The notes under the pieces were generated by a model. The model worked only from the letters and a program-made list of their open reading frames with translations, was not told where the DNA came from and made no database searches. Both the position numbers and the translations under genes were made by a program. A stretch of 64,000 nucleotides of DNA from Mycolicibacterium celeriflavum. GTDB lineage: Bacteria > Actinomycetota > Actinomycetes > Mycobacteriales > Mycobacteriaceae. Below are positions 55,927 through 63,481 of the stretch, one piece after another. How positions within the stretch are numbered: the first letter of the stretch is position 1; each line of letters begins with the position of its first letter. The stretch lies in the NCBI RefSeq assembly GCF_010731795.1, contig NZ_AP022591.1:868001-932000 (forward strand). The letters run 5' to 3'.

Positions 55927-57014
55927 TTGAGACGCCCCTCCACCTGGGGTTCGAGCGCGTACAGGTCAGCGGCGTTGCGCCACAACATTTTTTCGCGCTG
56001 CTGATCGTTGAGACCGGCCACCGCCACCTCCGGCCCGACCGCCGACCAGTGCGGGTAGCTCGACCCGTACATCAGCAGTTCCGCCTTGTCGGTGAAGTCC
56101 AGCCAGCGCCGGGCGTGCTCCGCGTCGGTGGGCCCGTCGAACGCAGACGAGCAGAACCGCACGTGGTCGGGTAGGTACTCGCTGGGATAGCGGTCCACCC
56201 ACGGGGTCTGGTCGCGCATCGACATCCAGAACGTGTCGAGGCGCCACATCAGCGGCGTGAGGACGTCGTAGCCGCCGTCGGTGAACACGAACTTCAGCCC
56301 GGGGTGCCGACCGAACATCCCCTCGACGATCAGCGTCGCGAGGTGGACGAAGTAGTTCAGCGGCATGAACGCCGCATATCCGGGGTAGGTGTGGGCGTGG
56401 CCGGCGAACGTCGGGGCGTGGTCGACGCCGTTGCCGCCGTTGATGTGCACCGCGACCGGCAGGCCGTGTGCTGCCGCAGCCTCCCAGATCGGCTCGAACA
56501 TGGGCTTGCCGTACGGTTCGCGCGACTGCAGCGGGACACCGATCTGGACCATCTTCGGATGCTCCGCCAGCCGTTCGATCTCCGTGACAGCGCCCTTGAC
56601 GTCCTCCGGGTTGACCCGGATGGTGCCGCGGAACCGGCCGCTGGTGTCCGGTTCGAGCCAGCGGTCGAGCAGCCAGTCATTGACCGCCGCGCAGATGCGG
56701 CTGTTGAGCAGATAGTCGGCGATGTTGCCACGGGTCAACGGATTCAAGATGGCGACGTCGACGCCGCCTTCGTCGAACAGGTGCCGGGCGACGGTCTCGG
56801 GATCCGAGGCCGGATATCCGTTGCCGTACAGGTCAGTTCGATAGTCTCCGCCGGGAGCCTGGTACCACTGCTGCTCGACGTCGGGGATGGCGCGCAGCTT
56901 GTGCGGGGCCGCGAGATACTGGCGGATCTCGGCGTTGTACCGGAAATGCGGCTGCACTGAAGTGTCGATAACCGGAGTATCGATGACGGGAGTGTCGATG
57001 ACGGGAGTGCTCAT
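55923..57014 (-). CDS. Amidohydrolase paralogue lacking canonical metal ligands
   Basis: A 363-residue protein clearly paralogous to the neighbour (GLPVAVHINGG, EGMFGRHPGLKFVF, YPHWSAVGP). The metal motif DTDVHP of the neighbour is DTSVQP here (Asp to Ser19, His to Gln21) and the catalytic Asp of STDYPHW is Ser319 (GSSYPHW). It is therefore probably non-catalytic or uses a different metal site. The N-terminus carries three 5-residue repeats (VIDTP). The ATG at 57014 overlaps the stop of the Rieske ferredoxin gene by four bases. Confidence 0.9.
   Translation of the reverse strand: MSTPVIDTPVIDTPVIDTSVQPHFRYNAEIRQYLAAPHKLRAIPDVEQQWYQAPGGDYRTDLYGNGYPASDPETVARHLFDEGGVDVAILNPLTRGNIADYLLNSRICAAVNDWLLDRWLEPDTSGRFRGTIRVNPEDVKGAVTEIERLAEHPKMVQIGVPLQSREPYGKPMFEPIWEAAAAHGLPVAVHINGGNGVDHAPTFAGHAHTYPGYAAFMPLNYFVHLATLIVEGMFGRHPGLKFVFTDGGYDVLTPLMWRLDTFWMSMRDQTPWVDRYPSEYLPDHVRFCSSAFDGPTDAEHARRWLDFTDKAELLMYGSSYPHWSAVGPEVAVAGLNDQQREKMLWRNAADLYALEPQVEGRLK
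56961..57005 (-). repeat. Three tandem 15-bp repeats in the amidohydrolase N-terminus
   Basis: Units 56961-56975, 56976-56990 and 56991-57005 read, in sense, CCCGTCATCGACACT with small changes. They encode PVIDT three times directly after the start codon. In-frame units allow length variation without frameshift. Confidence 0.85.
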
Positions 57015-57367
57015 GCGATGAGGTACACCTGCCCGTCGTCGACGTCGACCTGATACGTGCGGACCCGCTTGCTGGGATCGGCGACGTTGACACCAGTGGT
57101 GATGTCGAACTCCCACTGATGCCACGGGCAGCGGGCGATCTGGCCCTCGCGCACGTGCCGGATGCCGTCGGGCATATCCGGCGCGTATTCGGTGGTACCG
57201 CTGATGTATCCCTCGCACAACGGGGCGCCCTCGTGCGAGCAGTAGTTCGCGATCGCATACAGCGAGCCGCCGATGTTGTACACGCCCACGCCGAACTGGC
57301 CCGCCGGCACCAACTTCATGCTCCCGGGCGGCAGGTCCTCGATCGCACACACCGCGCGGCGCCGCAT
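57011..57367 (-). CDS. Rieske-type 2Fe-2S ferredoxin
   Basis: A 118-residue Rieske ferredoxin. The cluster ligands are Cys43 and His45 in NYCSHEGAPLCEG and Cys80 and His83 in RCPWHQWEFD. It has the small stand-alone size of ferredoxin components of ring-hydroxylating oxygenases. It is the first gene of an operon with the two amidohydrolases and is divergent from a P450. It is a candidate electron donor to the two Rieske oxygenases of the cluster. The ATG at 57367 is preferred; a GTG lies immediately upstream. Confidence 0.92.
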   Translation of the reverse strand: MRRRAVCAIEDLPPGSMKLVPAGQFGVGVYNIGGSLYAIANYCSHEGAPLCEGYISGTTEYAPDMPDGIRHVREGQIARCPWHQWEFDITTGVNVADPSKRVRTYQVDVDDGQVYLIA

Positions 57368-57385
57368 CACATCCCCTCGGCTTCC

Positions 57386-57417
57386 TTGACCTAGAATACC
57401 TAAAATAGTAAAGATAG
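57386..57417 (+). promoter_or_regulatory. Promoter/operator block B, shared with 49476-49507
   Basis: TTGACC (-35) at 57386-57391, then TAGAATA and CCTAAAATAGTAAAGATAG; TAAAGA as -10 after 17 bases. It differs from block A at two of 32 positions. Oriented toward the P450 at 57454 with a predicted start near 57421. Confidence 0.75.
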
Positions 57418-57436
57418 CCGCAGAGAGCCGCTATCT
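57412..57436. promoter_or_regulatory. Inverted repeat at the P450 transcription start
   Basis: AGATAGC (57412-57418) and GCTATCT (57430-57436) form perfect 7-bp arms separated by 11 bases, over the -10 and expected transcript start. It could be an operator or a leader hairpin. Confidence 0.5.
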
Positions 57437-57453
57437 GCTGCCTGGGAGGCACG

Positions 57454-58659
57454 GTGACGATCAGCACCGATTCGAACGACCAGCTCGCCCCCGACGTGGC
57501 CACCGATCCCTACGGCTTTTTCGAGTACATGCGCAACAGGTCCCCGGTGTGGCGCGGAACGCTCATGGAGAGCGACCTGATGCCGCCCGAACTCAAGGTC
57601 TCCGAGAACTGGGTGCTGTTCGACTTCGAGAGCGTCTTCACCGCTTTCCGCGAGGACACCGTGTTCGCCTCCGAGATGTACAACAACACGATCGGGCTCG
57701 TGTTCGGGCCGACGATCCTCGGCATGCACGGCAAACAGCATCATGACCACCGCAGCCTGGTATCGAAGGCCTTCCGGCAGAGCGCGCTCGCGCAGTGGGA
57801 ACCCGAAGTGATCGACCCGATATGCGACCAACTGGTCGACGAGTTCGCCGACGACGGCGAGGTCGACCTGATCAAGGCGGTGACGTTCGAGTTTCCCACC
57901 CGCGTCACGGCCGCACTGCTCGGCCTGCCGCAGGACGACCTGGACATGTTCCGCCGACTCTCACTGGACCTGATCTCGATCACCGAGGACATCGAGGCCG
58001 GGCTGAACGCCTCGGTCGAACTGGGCACCTACTTCCAGGAACAGGTCGACCAGCGTCGCCGCACGATGACCGACGACGTTATCGGTGACCTCGTCGGCGC
58101 GGAGATCGACGGCGAGAAGCTGACCGACGAGGCGATCATCTCCTTCCTGCGGCTGCTGTTGCCGGCAGGACTGGAGACGACGTATCGCTCGTCGAGCAAC
58201 CTGTTGGCGTTACTGCTCACCCACCCCGATCAACTCGAAGCGCTTGCGTCGAATCGCGATCTGATCCCGGCGGCCATCGAGGAGGGCATCCGGTTTGAGA
58301 CGCCGCTTGTGTTGGTGGCGCGCAACACCACTCGCGACGTCGAGATGCACGGCGTGACCATCCCCGAGGGCGCGCAGGTCAACCTGTGCATGGGTTCGGC
58401 GAACCGCGACGCGAAGCGCTGGGACAACCCGGATGTGTTCGACATCCATCGGCCCCGCCGCGCACACATTTCGTTCGCCGGTGGCATCCACAGTTGTCTG
58501 GGCATGCACCTCGCGCGGGTGGAGACCCGTGCGATGCTCAACAGCCTTTTCGACCGCGTGACCGACCTCGAGCTACTCGAAGACGAGGACACCAAGATCA
58601 CCGGCATGCCGTTCCGCTCCCCCAAGCATCTGCCGGTGACATTCCGTCGAGCCTCATGA
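57454..58659 (+). CDS. Cytochrome P450
   Basis: A 401-residue P450. The heme cysteine is Cys348 in FAGGIHSCLGMHLAR, ExxR is Glu277-Arg280 (EEGIRF), and the I-helix AGLETT at 238-243 has the acid-alcohol pair (Glu241-Thr242). The MHGKQHHDHRSLVSKAFR region (91-108) is the heme-propionate helix C segment. The GTG at 57454 has GGGAGG four bases upstream. Its stop overlaps the alcohol dehydrogenase start (ATGA), suggesting hydroxylation followed directly by alcohol oxidation. Confidence 0.95.
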   Translation: MTISTDSNDQLAPDVATDPYGFFEYMRNRSPVWRGTLMESDLMPPELKVSENWVLFDFESVFTAFREDTVFASEMYNNTIGLVFGPTILGMHGKQHHDHRSLVSKAFRQSALAQWEPEVIDPICDQLVDEFADDGEVDLIKAVTFEFPTRVTAALLGLPQDDLDMFRRLSLDLISITEDIEAGLNASVELGTYFQEQVDQRRRTMTDDVIGDLVGAEIDGEKLTDEAIISFLRLLLPAGLETTYRSSSNLLALLLTHPDQLEALASNRDLIPAAIEEGIRFETPLVLVARNTTRDVEMHGVTIPEGAQVNLCMGSANRDAKRWDNPDVFDIHRPRRAHISFAGGIHSCLGMHLARVETRAMLNSLFDRVTDLELLEDEDTKITGMPFRSPKHLPVTFRRAS

Positions 58660-59813
58660 GAAGTCGCGCGGCGATCCTGCACGACATGGGTCAGCAGTGG
58701 TCCGTCGAGGACTTCGAATTGGACCCGCCGAAGGCCGGCGAGGTGCTCGTGGAGATGGCCGCCGCAGGGCTGTGCCATTCGGACGAACACATTCGTAACG
58801 GCGACATGTCGGCGTCCAACGAAGTCATGGCCGCGTACGGCCTGCCGTCGATGTTTCCGCTGATCGGCGGTCACGAGGGCGCCGGCGTCGTCCTCGAAAC
58901 CGGGGAGGACGTCATCGATTTCGCGCCGGGCGACCATGTCGTGACGTCGTTCGTCGCGGTGTGTGGCCGCTGCCGATGGTGCAATTCCGGCATGGAGTAC
59001 ATCTGCGACATGGGCGCACAGGTGATGGTTCCCGGTATGCCGACCGACGGTACCTTTCGTCACCACACCGCCGACGGCCGCCAACTCGGCCATCTGTCGA
59101 AGGTTGGCGCCTTCTCGAAACACACTGTCGTTTCGACGGATTCGATTATCAAGATCCCGCAGCATCTGCCGTTGCTGCCGATGGCGCTGCTGTCCTGCGG
59201 GATTCCGACCGGATACGGCTCGGCCGAGAACCGTGCTCGGGTGCGGACCGGCGATACCGTCGTGGTCATCGGCGTCGGGGGCATCGGAACCGGAGCGCTT
59301 CAGGGTGCGCGGATCAACGGCGCCGCACAGATCATCGCCGTGGACCCGGTCGAGTTCAAGCAGAAGTCGGCGCTGAAGTTCGGTGCGACACACAGCGCGG
59401 CGACGACTGACGAGGCAGGCGACCTACTCAGTGAACTGACAGCCGGCGTCATGGCCGACTGCGTCATTCTCTCGCCCTCGTTGATCACCAAACACGATGT
59501 GCAGGCCGCGCTGAGCTTGACGCGCAAGGGCGGGACTTGCGTATTGACGGGGATGACCAAGCAGACCACCGGTTCCATCGCGATCAACTTGCAGGAGTTC
59601 ATCCTCTGGAACAAGAACCTCGTCGGCACGGTGTTCGGGTCATGCAACCCGAGGGTCGACATACCCAGGTTTGCGCGGCTTTACGAGGCCGGTCTGCTGC
59701 AACTCGACGAGATGATCACCCGCCGCTACCGGCTCGACGACATCAACGACGGCTACCACGACCAGCGCAACGGTGAAATCATCCGCGGCGTCATCGACTT
59801 CAGCCTGGGCTGA
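58656..59813 (+). CDS. Zinc alcohol dehydrogenase, NDMA/mycofactocin-dependent type
   Basis: A 385-residue medium-chain zinc dehydrogenase. Catalytic zinc ligands are Cys40 and His73-Glu74 (GHEGAG), structural zinc ligands Cys103, Cys106, Cys109 and Cys117 (CGRCRWCNSGMEYIC). The dinucleotide motif is VVVIGVGGIGTGALQGA. The CHSDEH opening, long MFPLIGGHEGAG segment and QVMVPGMPTDGTFRHH insert match the Rxyl_3153-type NDMA-dependent group that uses mycofactocin to recycle bound NADH. It is translationally coupled to the upstream P450. Confidence 0.92.
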   Translation: MRSRAAILHDMGQQWSVEDFELDPPKAGEVLVEMAAAGLCHSDEHIRNGDMSASNEVMAAYGLPSMFPLIGGHEGAGVVLETGEDVIDFAPGDHVVTSFVAVCGRCRWCNSGMEYICDMGAQVMVPGMPTDGTFRHHTADGRQLGHLSKVGAFSKHTVVSTDSIIKIPQHLPLLPMALLSCGIPTGYGSAENRARVRTGDTVVVIGVGGIGTGALQGARINGAAQIIAVDPVEFKQKSALKFGATHSAATTDEAGDLLSELTAGVMADCVILSPSLITKHDVQAALSLTRKGGTCVLTGMTKQTTGSIAINLQEFILWNKNLVGTVFGSCNPRVDIPRFARLYEAGLLQLDEMITRRYRLDDINDGYHDQRNGEIIRGVIDFSLG

Positions 59814-59841
59814 GCCTCGCCGAGATCGACGAAATGGCGGA

Positions 59842-59866
59842 TTTTGGCCGTACTTTTCCGCCAAAA
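59842..59866. terminator. Hairpin between convergent genes
   Basis: TTTTGGC (59842-59848) and GCCAAAA (59860-59866), perfect 7-bp arms with an 11-base loop, T-rich on both strands, between the alcohol dehydrogenase and the convergent secreted-protein gene. Confidence 0.55.
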
Positions 59867-59905
59867 CGTCCGTTTCGGCGTAGCCGGCTGGGTCCGGACC
59901 GGCCG

Positions 59906-60142
59906 CTAGTACTGGCCGAGGGGGCGGCACACGTTCGTGACCGGATTCCAATACTCTCCGGGCGCGCAGGCGAGCGGGGTCGTCGCCACCGGTCCTCGAC
60001 AGGTATTCGCTACGGGATCCCACCACCCGTTCGGGCAATTGAGCGGTTGCGCCGATCCCGATCCCGACATCACGAGGGACAAAGCCGCGAGGGGAGCAGC
60101 GGCGGCGGTCAAGACCATCGAACGCCGAATGATCGTCTTCAT
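59906..60142 (-). CDS. Small secreted protein with duplicated cysteine/tryptophan motif
   Basis: A 78-residue exported protein. A signal peptide (MKTIIRRSMVLTAAAAPLAAL, cleavage near SAQ-PL) is followed by two copies of a 15-residue motif, CPNGWWDPVANTCRG and CAPGEYWNPVTNVCRP, each with two cysteines and aromatic residues. The pattern resembles small carbohydrate-binding or knottin-like repeats; no family is named. The ATG at 60142 is preferred over one at 60175. Convergent with the alcohol dehydrogenase. Confidence 0.75.
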   Translation of the reverse strand: MKTIIRRSMVLTAAAAPLAALSLVMSGSGSAQPLNCPNGWWDPVANTCRGPVATTPLACAPGEYWNPVTNVCRPLGQY

Positions 60143-60191
60143 GCGTCGAGCTTGCCCCGAACCAGGTCGTCCCAAACTGCCGGACCGACCT

Positions 60192-61394
60192 TCACGGCAG
60201 CACCACGTCCAGTCGCTCCCAGCCGCGAACCGTGGACGTCGGCGCGAGTTGGGCGGTGTCGTAGTCGATGTCCCACTCCGGCCACCGGTTGAGCAACTCG
60301 TCGAGCGCGACGCGGCCCTCCAGGCGGGCGAGGTTGGCGCCCAGGCAGTAGTGCACGCCCTTGCCGAACGTGATGTGGCTGATGTTGTCGCGGTGGATGT
60401 CGAAGACGTCCGGGCGGTCGTAGCGGCGCGGATCGCGGTTGGCCGACCCGAACATCAGAAGGATCGCGCTGCCCGCCGGCACGACGCGTCCGTGTGCTTC
60501 GAAATCCCGTGTCACCAAACGGGCGACATTGTGACCGGTCGGCTCGAACCGCAATGTCTCGTCGACCACGCGTGGCAGCAATGACCGGTCCCGCACCACT
60601 TCCCGACGCTGCTCGGGGTGCTCTGCGAGCACCTTCGCGAGCCAACCGATGAGCCGCCCGGTGGTCTCATTGCCCGCGCCCGCGACGACCTGCGTGTAGT
60701 GCAGGATTTCCCTGCGGGTGAGCTTGCGCGTCACGCCGTTCTCATCGGTGAACTCGACGTTGAGTAGCGCGGTCATCAGATCGTCGGAGGGGTTCTTGGC
60801 GCGCCAGTCGACGTAATCGGCGTAGATGCTGCCGTCGGCGATCTTGTCCGCCCGCACCACCTTCATCGGTGAGCCGGGCTTGGTGCGCAGGCTGGCGTCG
60901 TTGGCATCGCGGACCGATACCTGCTCCGATTCGGGGATGCCGAGCAGCATCCCGATGACCCGCATAGGCATCATCGACGCCAGTTCGGCGATGATGTCGA
61001 ACCGGTCGGCACCCACCAGCGGGTTCAGGCAGTTGACGCAGTATCGCCGGATCTGGTCCTCGATTTCGGCCATCCGTCGCGGGGTGAACACCCGCGACAT
61101 GAGGCCGCGCAGCATCGTGTGGACCGGCGGATCCTCCATCATCATCACGCCTTTGGGCATGTCGAACTCCGACTGGATGAGTTCGAGGATGTCGCCTCGG
61201 CTGTTGGAGAAGGTCTGCCAGTCGAGCAGCGCCCGTTCGACGTCCCCGTGTCGGGACAGCGCCCAGAAGTCGTAATGCTCGTTGTGGTAGAGCGGCGCTT
61301 CGTCCCGCAGCCGCGCGTACGTGGGGTACGGGTCGGCGACGATGTCCACCCGGTACGGGTCGTAATAGACAGCAGGGTCGTCGATGACGGTCAT
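60192..61394 (-). CDS. Cytochrome P450
   Basis: A 400-residue P450, the third in the cluster. The heme cysteine is Cys350 in FGKGVHYCLGANLAR, ExxR is Glu279-Arg282 (DETLRF), and the I-helix GAGNETT at 239-245 is intact. It begins MTVIDDPAVYYDPYRVDIVA, typical of mycobacterial CYP families acting on steroids and terpenoids. GGGGAG lies five bases before the ATG at 61394. It follows the SDR gene by 10 bases in one operon, with a palindromic operator in front of that gene. Confidence 0.94.
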   Translation of the reverse strand: MTVIDDPAVYYDPYRVDIVADPYPTYARLRDEAPLYHNEHYDFWALSRHGDVERALLDWQTFSNSRGDILELIQSEFDMPKGVMMMEDPPVHTMLRGLMSRVFTPRRMAEIEDQIRRYCVNCLNPLVGADRFDIIAELASMMPMRVIGMLLGIPESEQVSVRDANDASLRTKPGSPMKVVRADKIADGSIYADYVDWRAKNPSDDLMTALLNVEFTDENGVTRKLTRREILHYTQVVAGAGNETTGRLIGWLAKVLAEHPEQRREVVRDRSLLPRVVDETLRFEPTGHNVARLVTRDFEAHGRVVPAGSAILLMFGSANRDPRRYDRPDVFDIHRDNISHITFGKGVHYCLGANLARLEGRVALDELLNRWPEWDIDYDTAQLAPTSTVRGWERLDVVLP

Positions 61395-61404
61395 CGTCTC
61401 TCCC

Positions 61405-62241
61405 CTATTTCAGACAGCTGCCGGCGTCGACGGGCAGCGGAACGCCTGTGATGTAACGGGATTCGTCCGAGGCGAGGAACAGCACCGCGTTGCTGATGTC
61501 CTCGGCCTCGACCCACGGGATCGGCAGCATGTGGAACGTCTGACAGATCGGCGCGAGGTCGTCGGGCCCAGGCTTTTCCAGGTCGGGGCGAAACATCCGA
61601 TACGTCTTTTCGTTCATCAGCAGCGGCGTGTTGACGTGGGTGGGATGGACCGAGTTCACCCGAATCGAGTGCTGGCCGAGCTCGACGGCGAACGTCCGCA
61701 TCAGGCCGACCACACCGTGTTTGGCGGCGGTGTAGTGCCCGGTGTGCGGATAGGCCTTCAGACCGGCAACCGAGCTCGTCAACACAATGGATCCGCCGCG
61801 CCCGCCGGCCAGCAGGTGCGGGACGCCGGCCTTCACCGACTTCCACACCCCGGCGAGGTTGACGTCGATCATCTCCCGCCAGGTTTCTTCGGCGAGCTTG
61901 TGCAGTTTCGTGCCGACGGTTCCGATACCGGCGTTCGCGATGACGATGTCGAGACGGCCCAGTTGCTCGACGCCATCGTCGACGGCCGCCTTGAGGGCGT
62001 CGAAGTCACAGACGTCGACCTGCGCGGTGACGATCCGCCGATCGAGGTTCTTGACCATGTCGGCGGTTTCGGCGAGGTCCTGCGGAGTGGACCCTTCCGC
62101 CGGCGAACCCTCGAACGCCCGGCACACGTCGACGGCGATGATGTCGGCGCCCTCCTGTGCCAACCGCACCGCGTGGCTGCGGCCCTGGCCCCGTGCCGCG
62201 CCGGTGACGAATGCGACCTTTCCCTCTACCCGACCAGCCAT
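61405..62241 (-). CDS. Mycofactocin-coupled SDR family oxidoreductase
   Basis: A 278-residue SDR. The cofactor motif VAFVTGAARGQGRSHAVRLA is the mycofactocin-coupled type (TIGR03971-like, GQGRSHA with the longer EGADIIAVDVC strand). The catalytic Tyr-Lys is GHYTAAKHG and Ser is in VLTSSVAGLKA; the extra loop MNEKTYRMFRPDLEKPG is typical of this subgroup. It would oxidise a secondary alcohol with tightly bound NAD recycled by mycofactocin. The ATG at 62241 is preferred over one at 62259. Confidence 0.92.
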   Translation of the reverse strand: MAGRVEGKVAFVTGAARGQGRSHAVRLAQEGADIIAVDVCRAFEGSPAEGSTPQDLAETADMVKNLDRRIVTAQVDVCDFDALKAAVDDGVEQLGRLDIVIANAGIGTVGTKLHKLAEETWREMIDVNLAGVWKSVKAGVPHLLAGGRGGSIVLTSSVAGLKAYPHTGHYTAAKHGVVGLMRTFAVELGQHSIRVNSVHPTHVNTPLLMNEKTYRMFRPDLEKPGPDDLAPICQTFHMLPIPWVEAEDISNAVLFLASDESRYITGVPLPVDAGSCLK

Positions 62242-62263
62242 CGCCGCCGCTCCCCTCACTTGT

Positions 62264-62279
62264 TTGGGCGATCGCCCAA
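62264..62279. promoter_or_regulatory. Palindromic operator between the SDR and TetR genes
   Basis: TTGGGCGATCGCCCAA is a perfect 16-bp palindrome midway between the divergent SDR and TetR starts. On the TetR side a TAGGCT hexamer (62284-62289) follows, six bases before the ATG. It is the expected binding site of the adjacent TetR protein. Confidence 0.75.
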
Positions 62280-62283
62280 CATC

Positions 62284-62289
62284 TAGGCT
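62284..62289 (+). promoter_or_regulatory. Predicted -10 element for the leaderless tetR gene
   Basis: TAGGCT, six bases upstream of the tetR ATG at 62296, adjoining the palindromic operator. Confidence 0.45.
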
Positions 62290-62295
62290 GGCGCC

Positions 62296-62892
62296 ATGTC
62301 TAGCAGCCCGGTCGGCGACCGGTCAAGGGGTGGCCGCGAGTCGGCGACTCGATCGGCGCTGATCGAGGCGACCGCCCAGGTCATGCTGGAAGAGGGTTAC
62401 GCTGCGGCCACCTCCCGGCGGGTCGCGGCCAAGGCGGGCGTGAAGCCCGCGCTCGTGCACTATTACTTCCCGAGCATGGACGATCTGTTCCTTGCGGTGC
62501 TGCGGGAAGGTGCGGAGGCCAACCTGGCGCGCCAGCGTGAGGCGGTGGCCGCCCACGAACCCCTTCACGCGTTATGGCGGCTCAACAGCACCCACGGCGC
62601 GCGGTTGTTCATGGAGTTCATGGCCCTGGCCAACCACCGCAAGGCCATCCGCAGTGAGATCGCCGCATACGCCGAGCGTTTCGGCATCGTCGAAGAGGAC
62701 GTCGTGGCGGAGGCGATGAAGGCGCACGGCGCAGACGTGGAGGCATTCCCCCCGATAGTGATGTCTATGATCGTCACGAGCCTCGCCCGGATCGTGCTGC
62801 TCGAACGGGGCCTCGGCATTACCCGGGGTCACGCCGAGGCCGAAGCATTCATCGAGCGCTACCTGGATCGCTTCGAAACCAAGTCATTGTGA
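62296..62892 (+). CDS. TetR-family transcriptional regulator
   Basis: A 198-residue regulator. The helix-turn-helix is YAAATSRRVAAKAGVKPALV followed by HYYFPSMDDLFLAVLR. The C-terminal ligand domain is all helical (HGARLFMEFMALANHRKAIR). It is divergent from the mycofactocin-coupled SDR-P450 operon with a perfect palindrome between, so it probably represses that operon and itself. The inducer is likely a pathway intermediate. It precedes mmpS by 160 bases, but that gap has its own inverted repeat. Confidence 0.93.
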   Translation: MSSSPVGDRSRGGRESATRSALIEATAQVMLEEGYAAATSRRVAAKAGVKPALVHYYFPSMDDLFLAVLREGAEANLARQREAVAAHEPLHALWRLNSTHGARLFMEFMALANHRKAIRSEIAAYAERFGIVEEDVVAEAMKAHGADVEAFPPIVMSMIVTSLARIVLLERGLGITRGHAEAEAFIERYLDRFETKSL

Positions 62893-62962
62893 CCTGGGCC
62901 ACAGCGCCGACGCGGTGGTGACCAGCAGCACGATGACTTGAGTTAACCTGGGGCTCAGTGAG

Positions 62963-62981
62963 AACTTATACGGGCTAAGTT
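62963..62981. promoter_or_regulatory. Inverted repeat upstream of mmpS
   Basis: AACTTA-N7-TAAGTT, perfect 6-bp arms, in the 160-base gap between tetR and mmpS. A TATACG hexamer lies inside it. It is a candidate operator for the export operon. The rest of the gap shows nothing else. Confidence 0.45.
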
Positions 62982-63052
62982 ACGCACAGCGCATGCACAG
63001 CGATGAATACGACTTGAGGGCGGATATGGGTTGCACCGGGCGGGGACGGTAG

Positions 63053-63481
63053 ATGTTCCGACTTGCTAGAAAGGTCTGGCTCCCGATCGTCATCATCGTC
63101 GTGGTGACCATCGCCGGGTTCACCGTCAGCCGCATCCGCACCTTTTTCGGTGCCGAGGGCATCATCGTCACCCCCCGGGTGTTCGCCGACGATCCCGAGC
63201 CGTTCGACCCGAAAGTCATCAAGTACGAGATTTTCGGGACGGGCTCGTATGCGGACATCAACTATCTGGATCTCGATGCGAGACCGCAACGAATCGACGG
63301 CGCGTCGCTGCCGTGGTCGCTGACGTTGCAGACCACGGCGCCGTCGGCGGCGCCCAACATCGTCGCCCAGGGCGACGGCACCAGCATCACGTGCCGGATC
63401 ACCGTCGATGACGAAGTCAAAGACGAAAGAACCTCCACCGGCGTGAGCGCCCAAACCTTCTGCTTTGTGAAGTCCGCATGA
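63053..63481 (+). CDS. MmpS-family membrane protein
   Basis: A 142-residue MmpS protein. One N-terminal membrane helix ([18 protein letters not shown]) is followed by the periplasmic beta-domain ([60 protein letters not shown]). Two cysteines (ITCRI, TFCFV) may pair. MmpS proteins assist MmpL exporters of lipids, siderophores or drugs. The stop overlaps the mmpL start by four bases. The family member (S4/S5-like) cannot be fixed from this much sequence. Confidence 0.93.
   Translation: MFRLARKVWLPIVIIVVVTIAGFTVSRIRTFFGAEGIIVTPRVFADDPEPFDPKVIKYEIFGTGSYADINYLDLDARPQRIDGASLPWSLTLQTTAPSAAPNIVAQGDGTSITCRITVDDEVKDERTSTGVSAQTFCFVKSA

Noticed and set aside
55923..57014. Degenerate amidohydrolase considered as a pseudogene
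   Set aside because: The frame is full length, start and stop are coupled to both neighbours, and the rest of the fold is well preserved, so a pseudo-enzyme is more likely than a dead gene.
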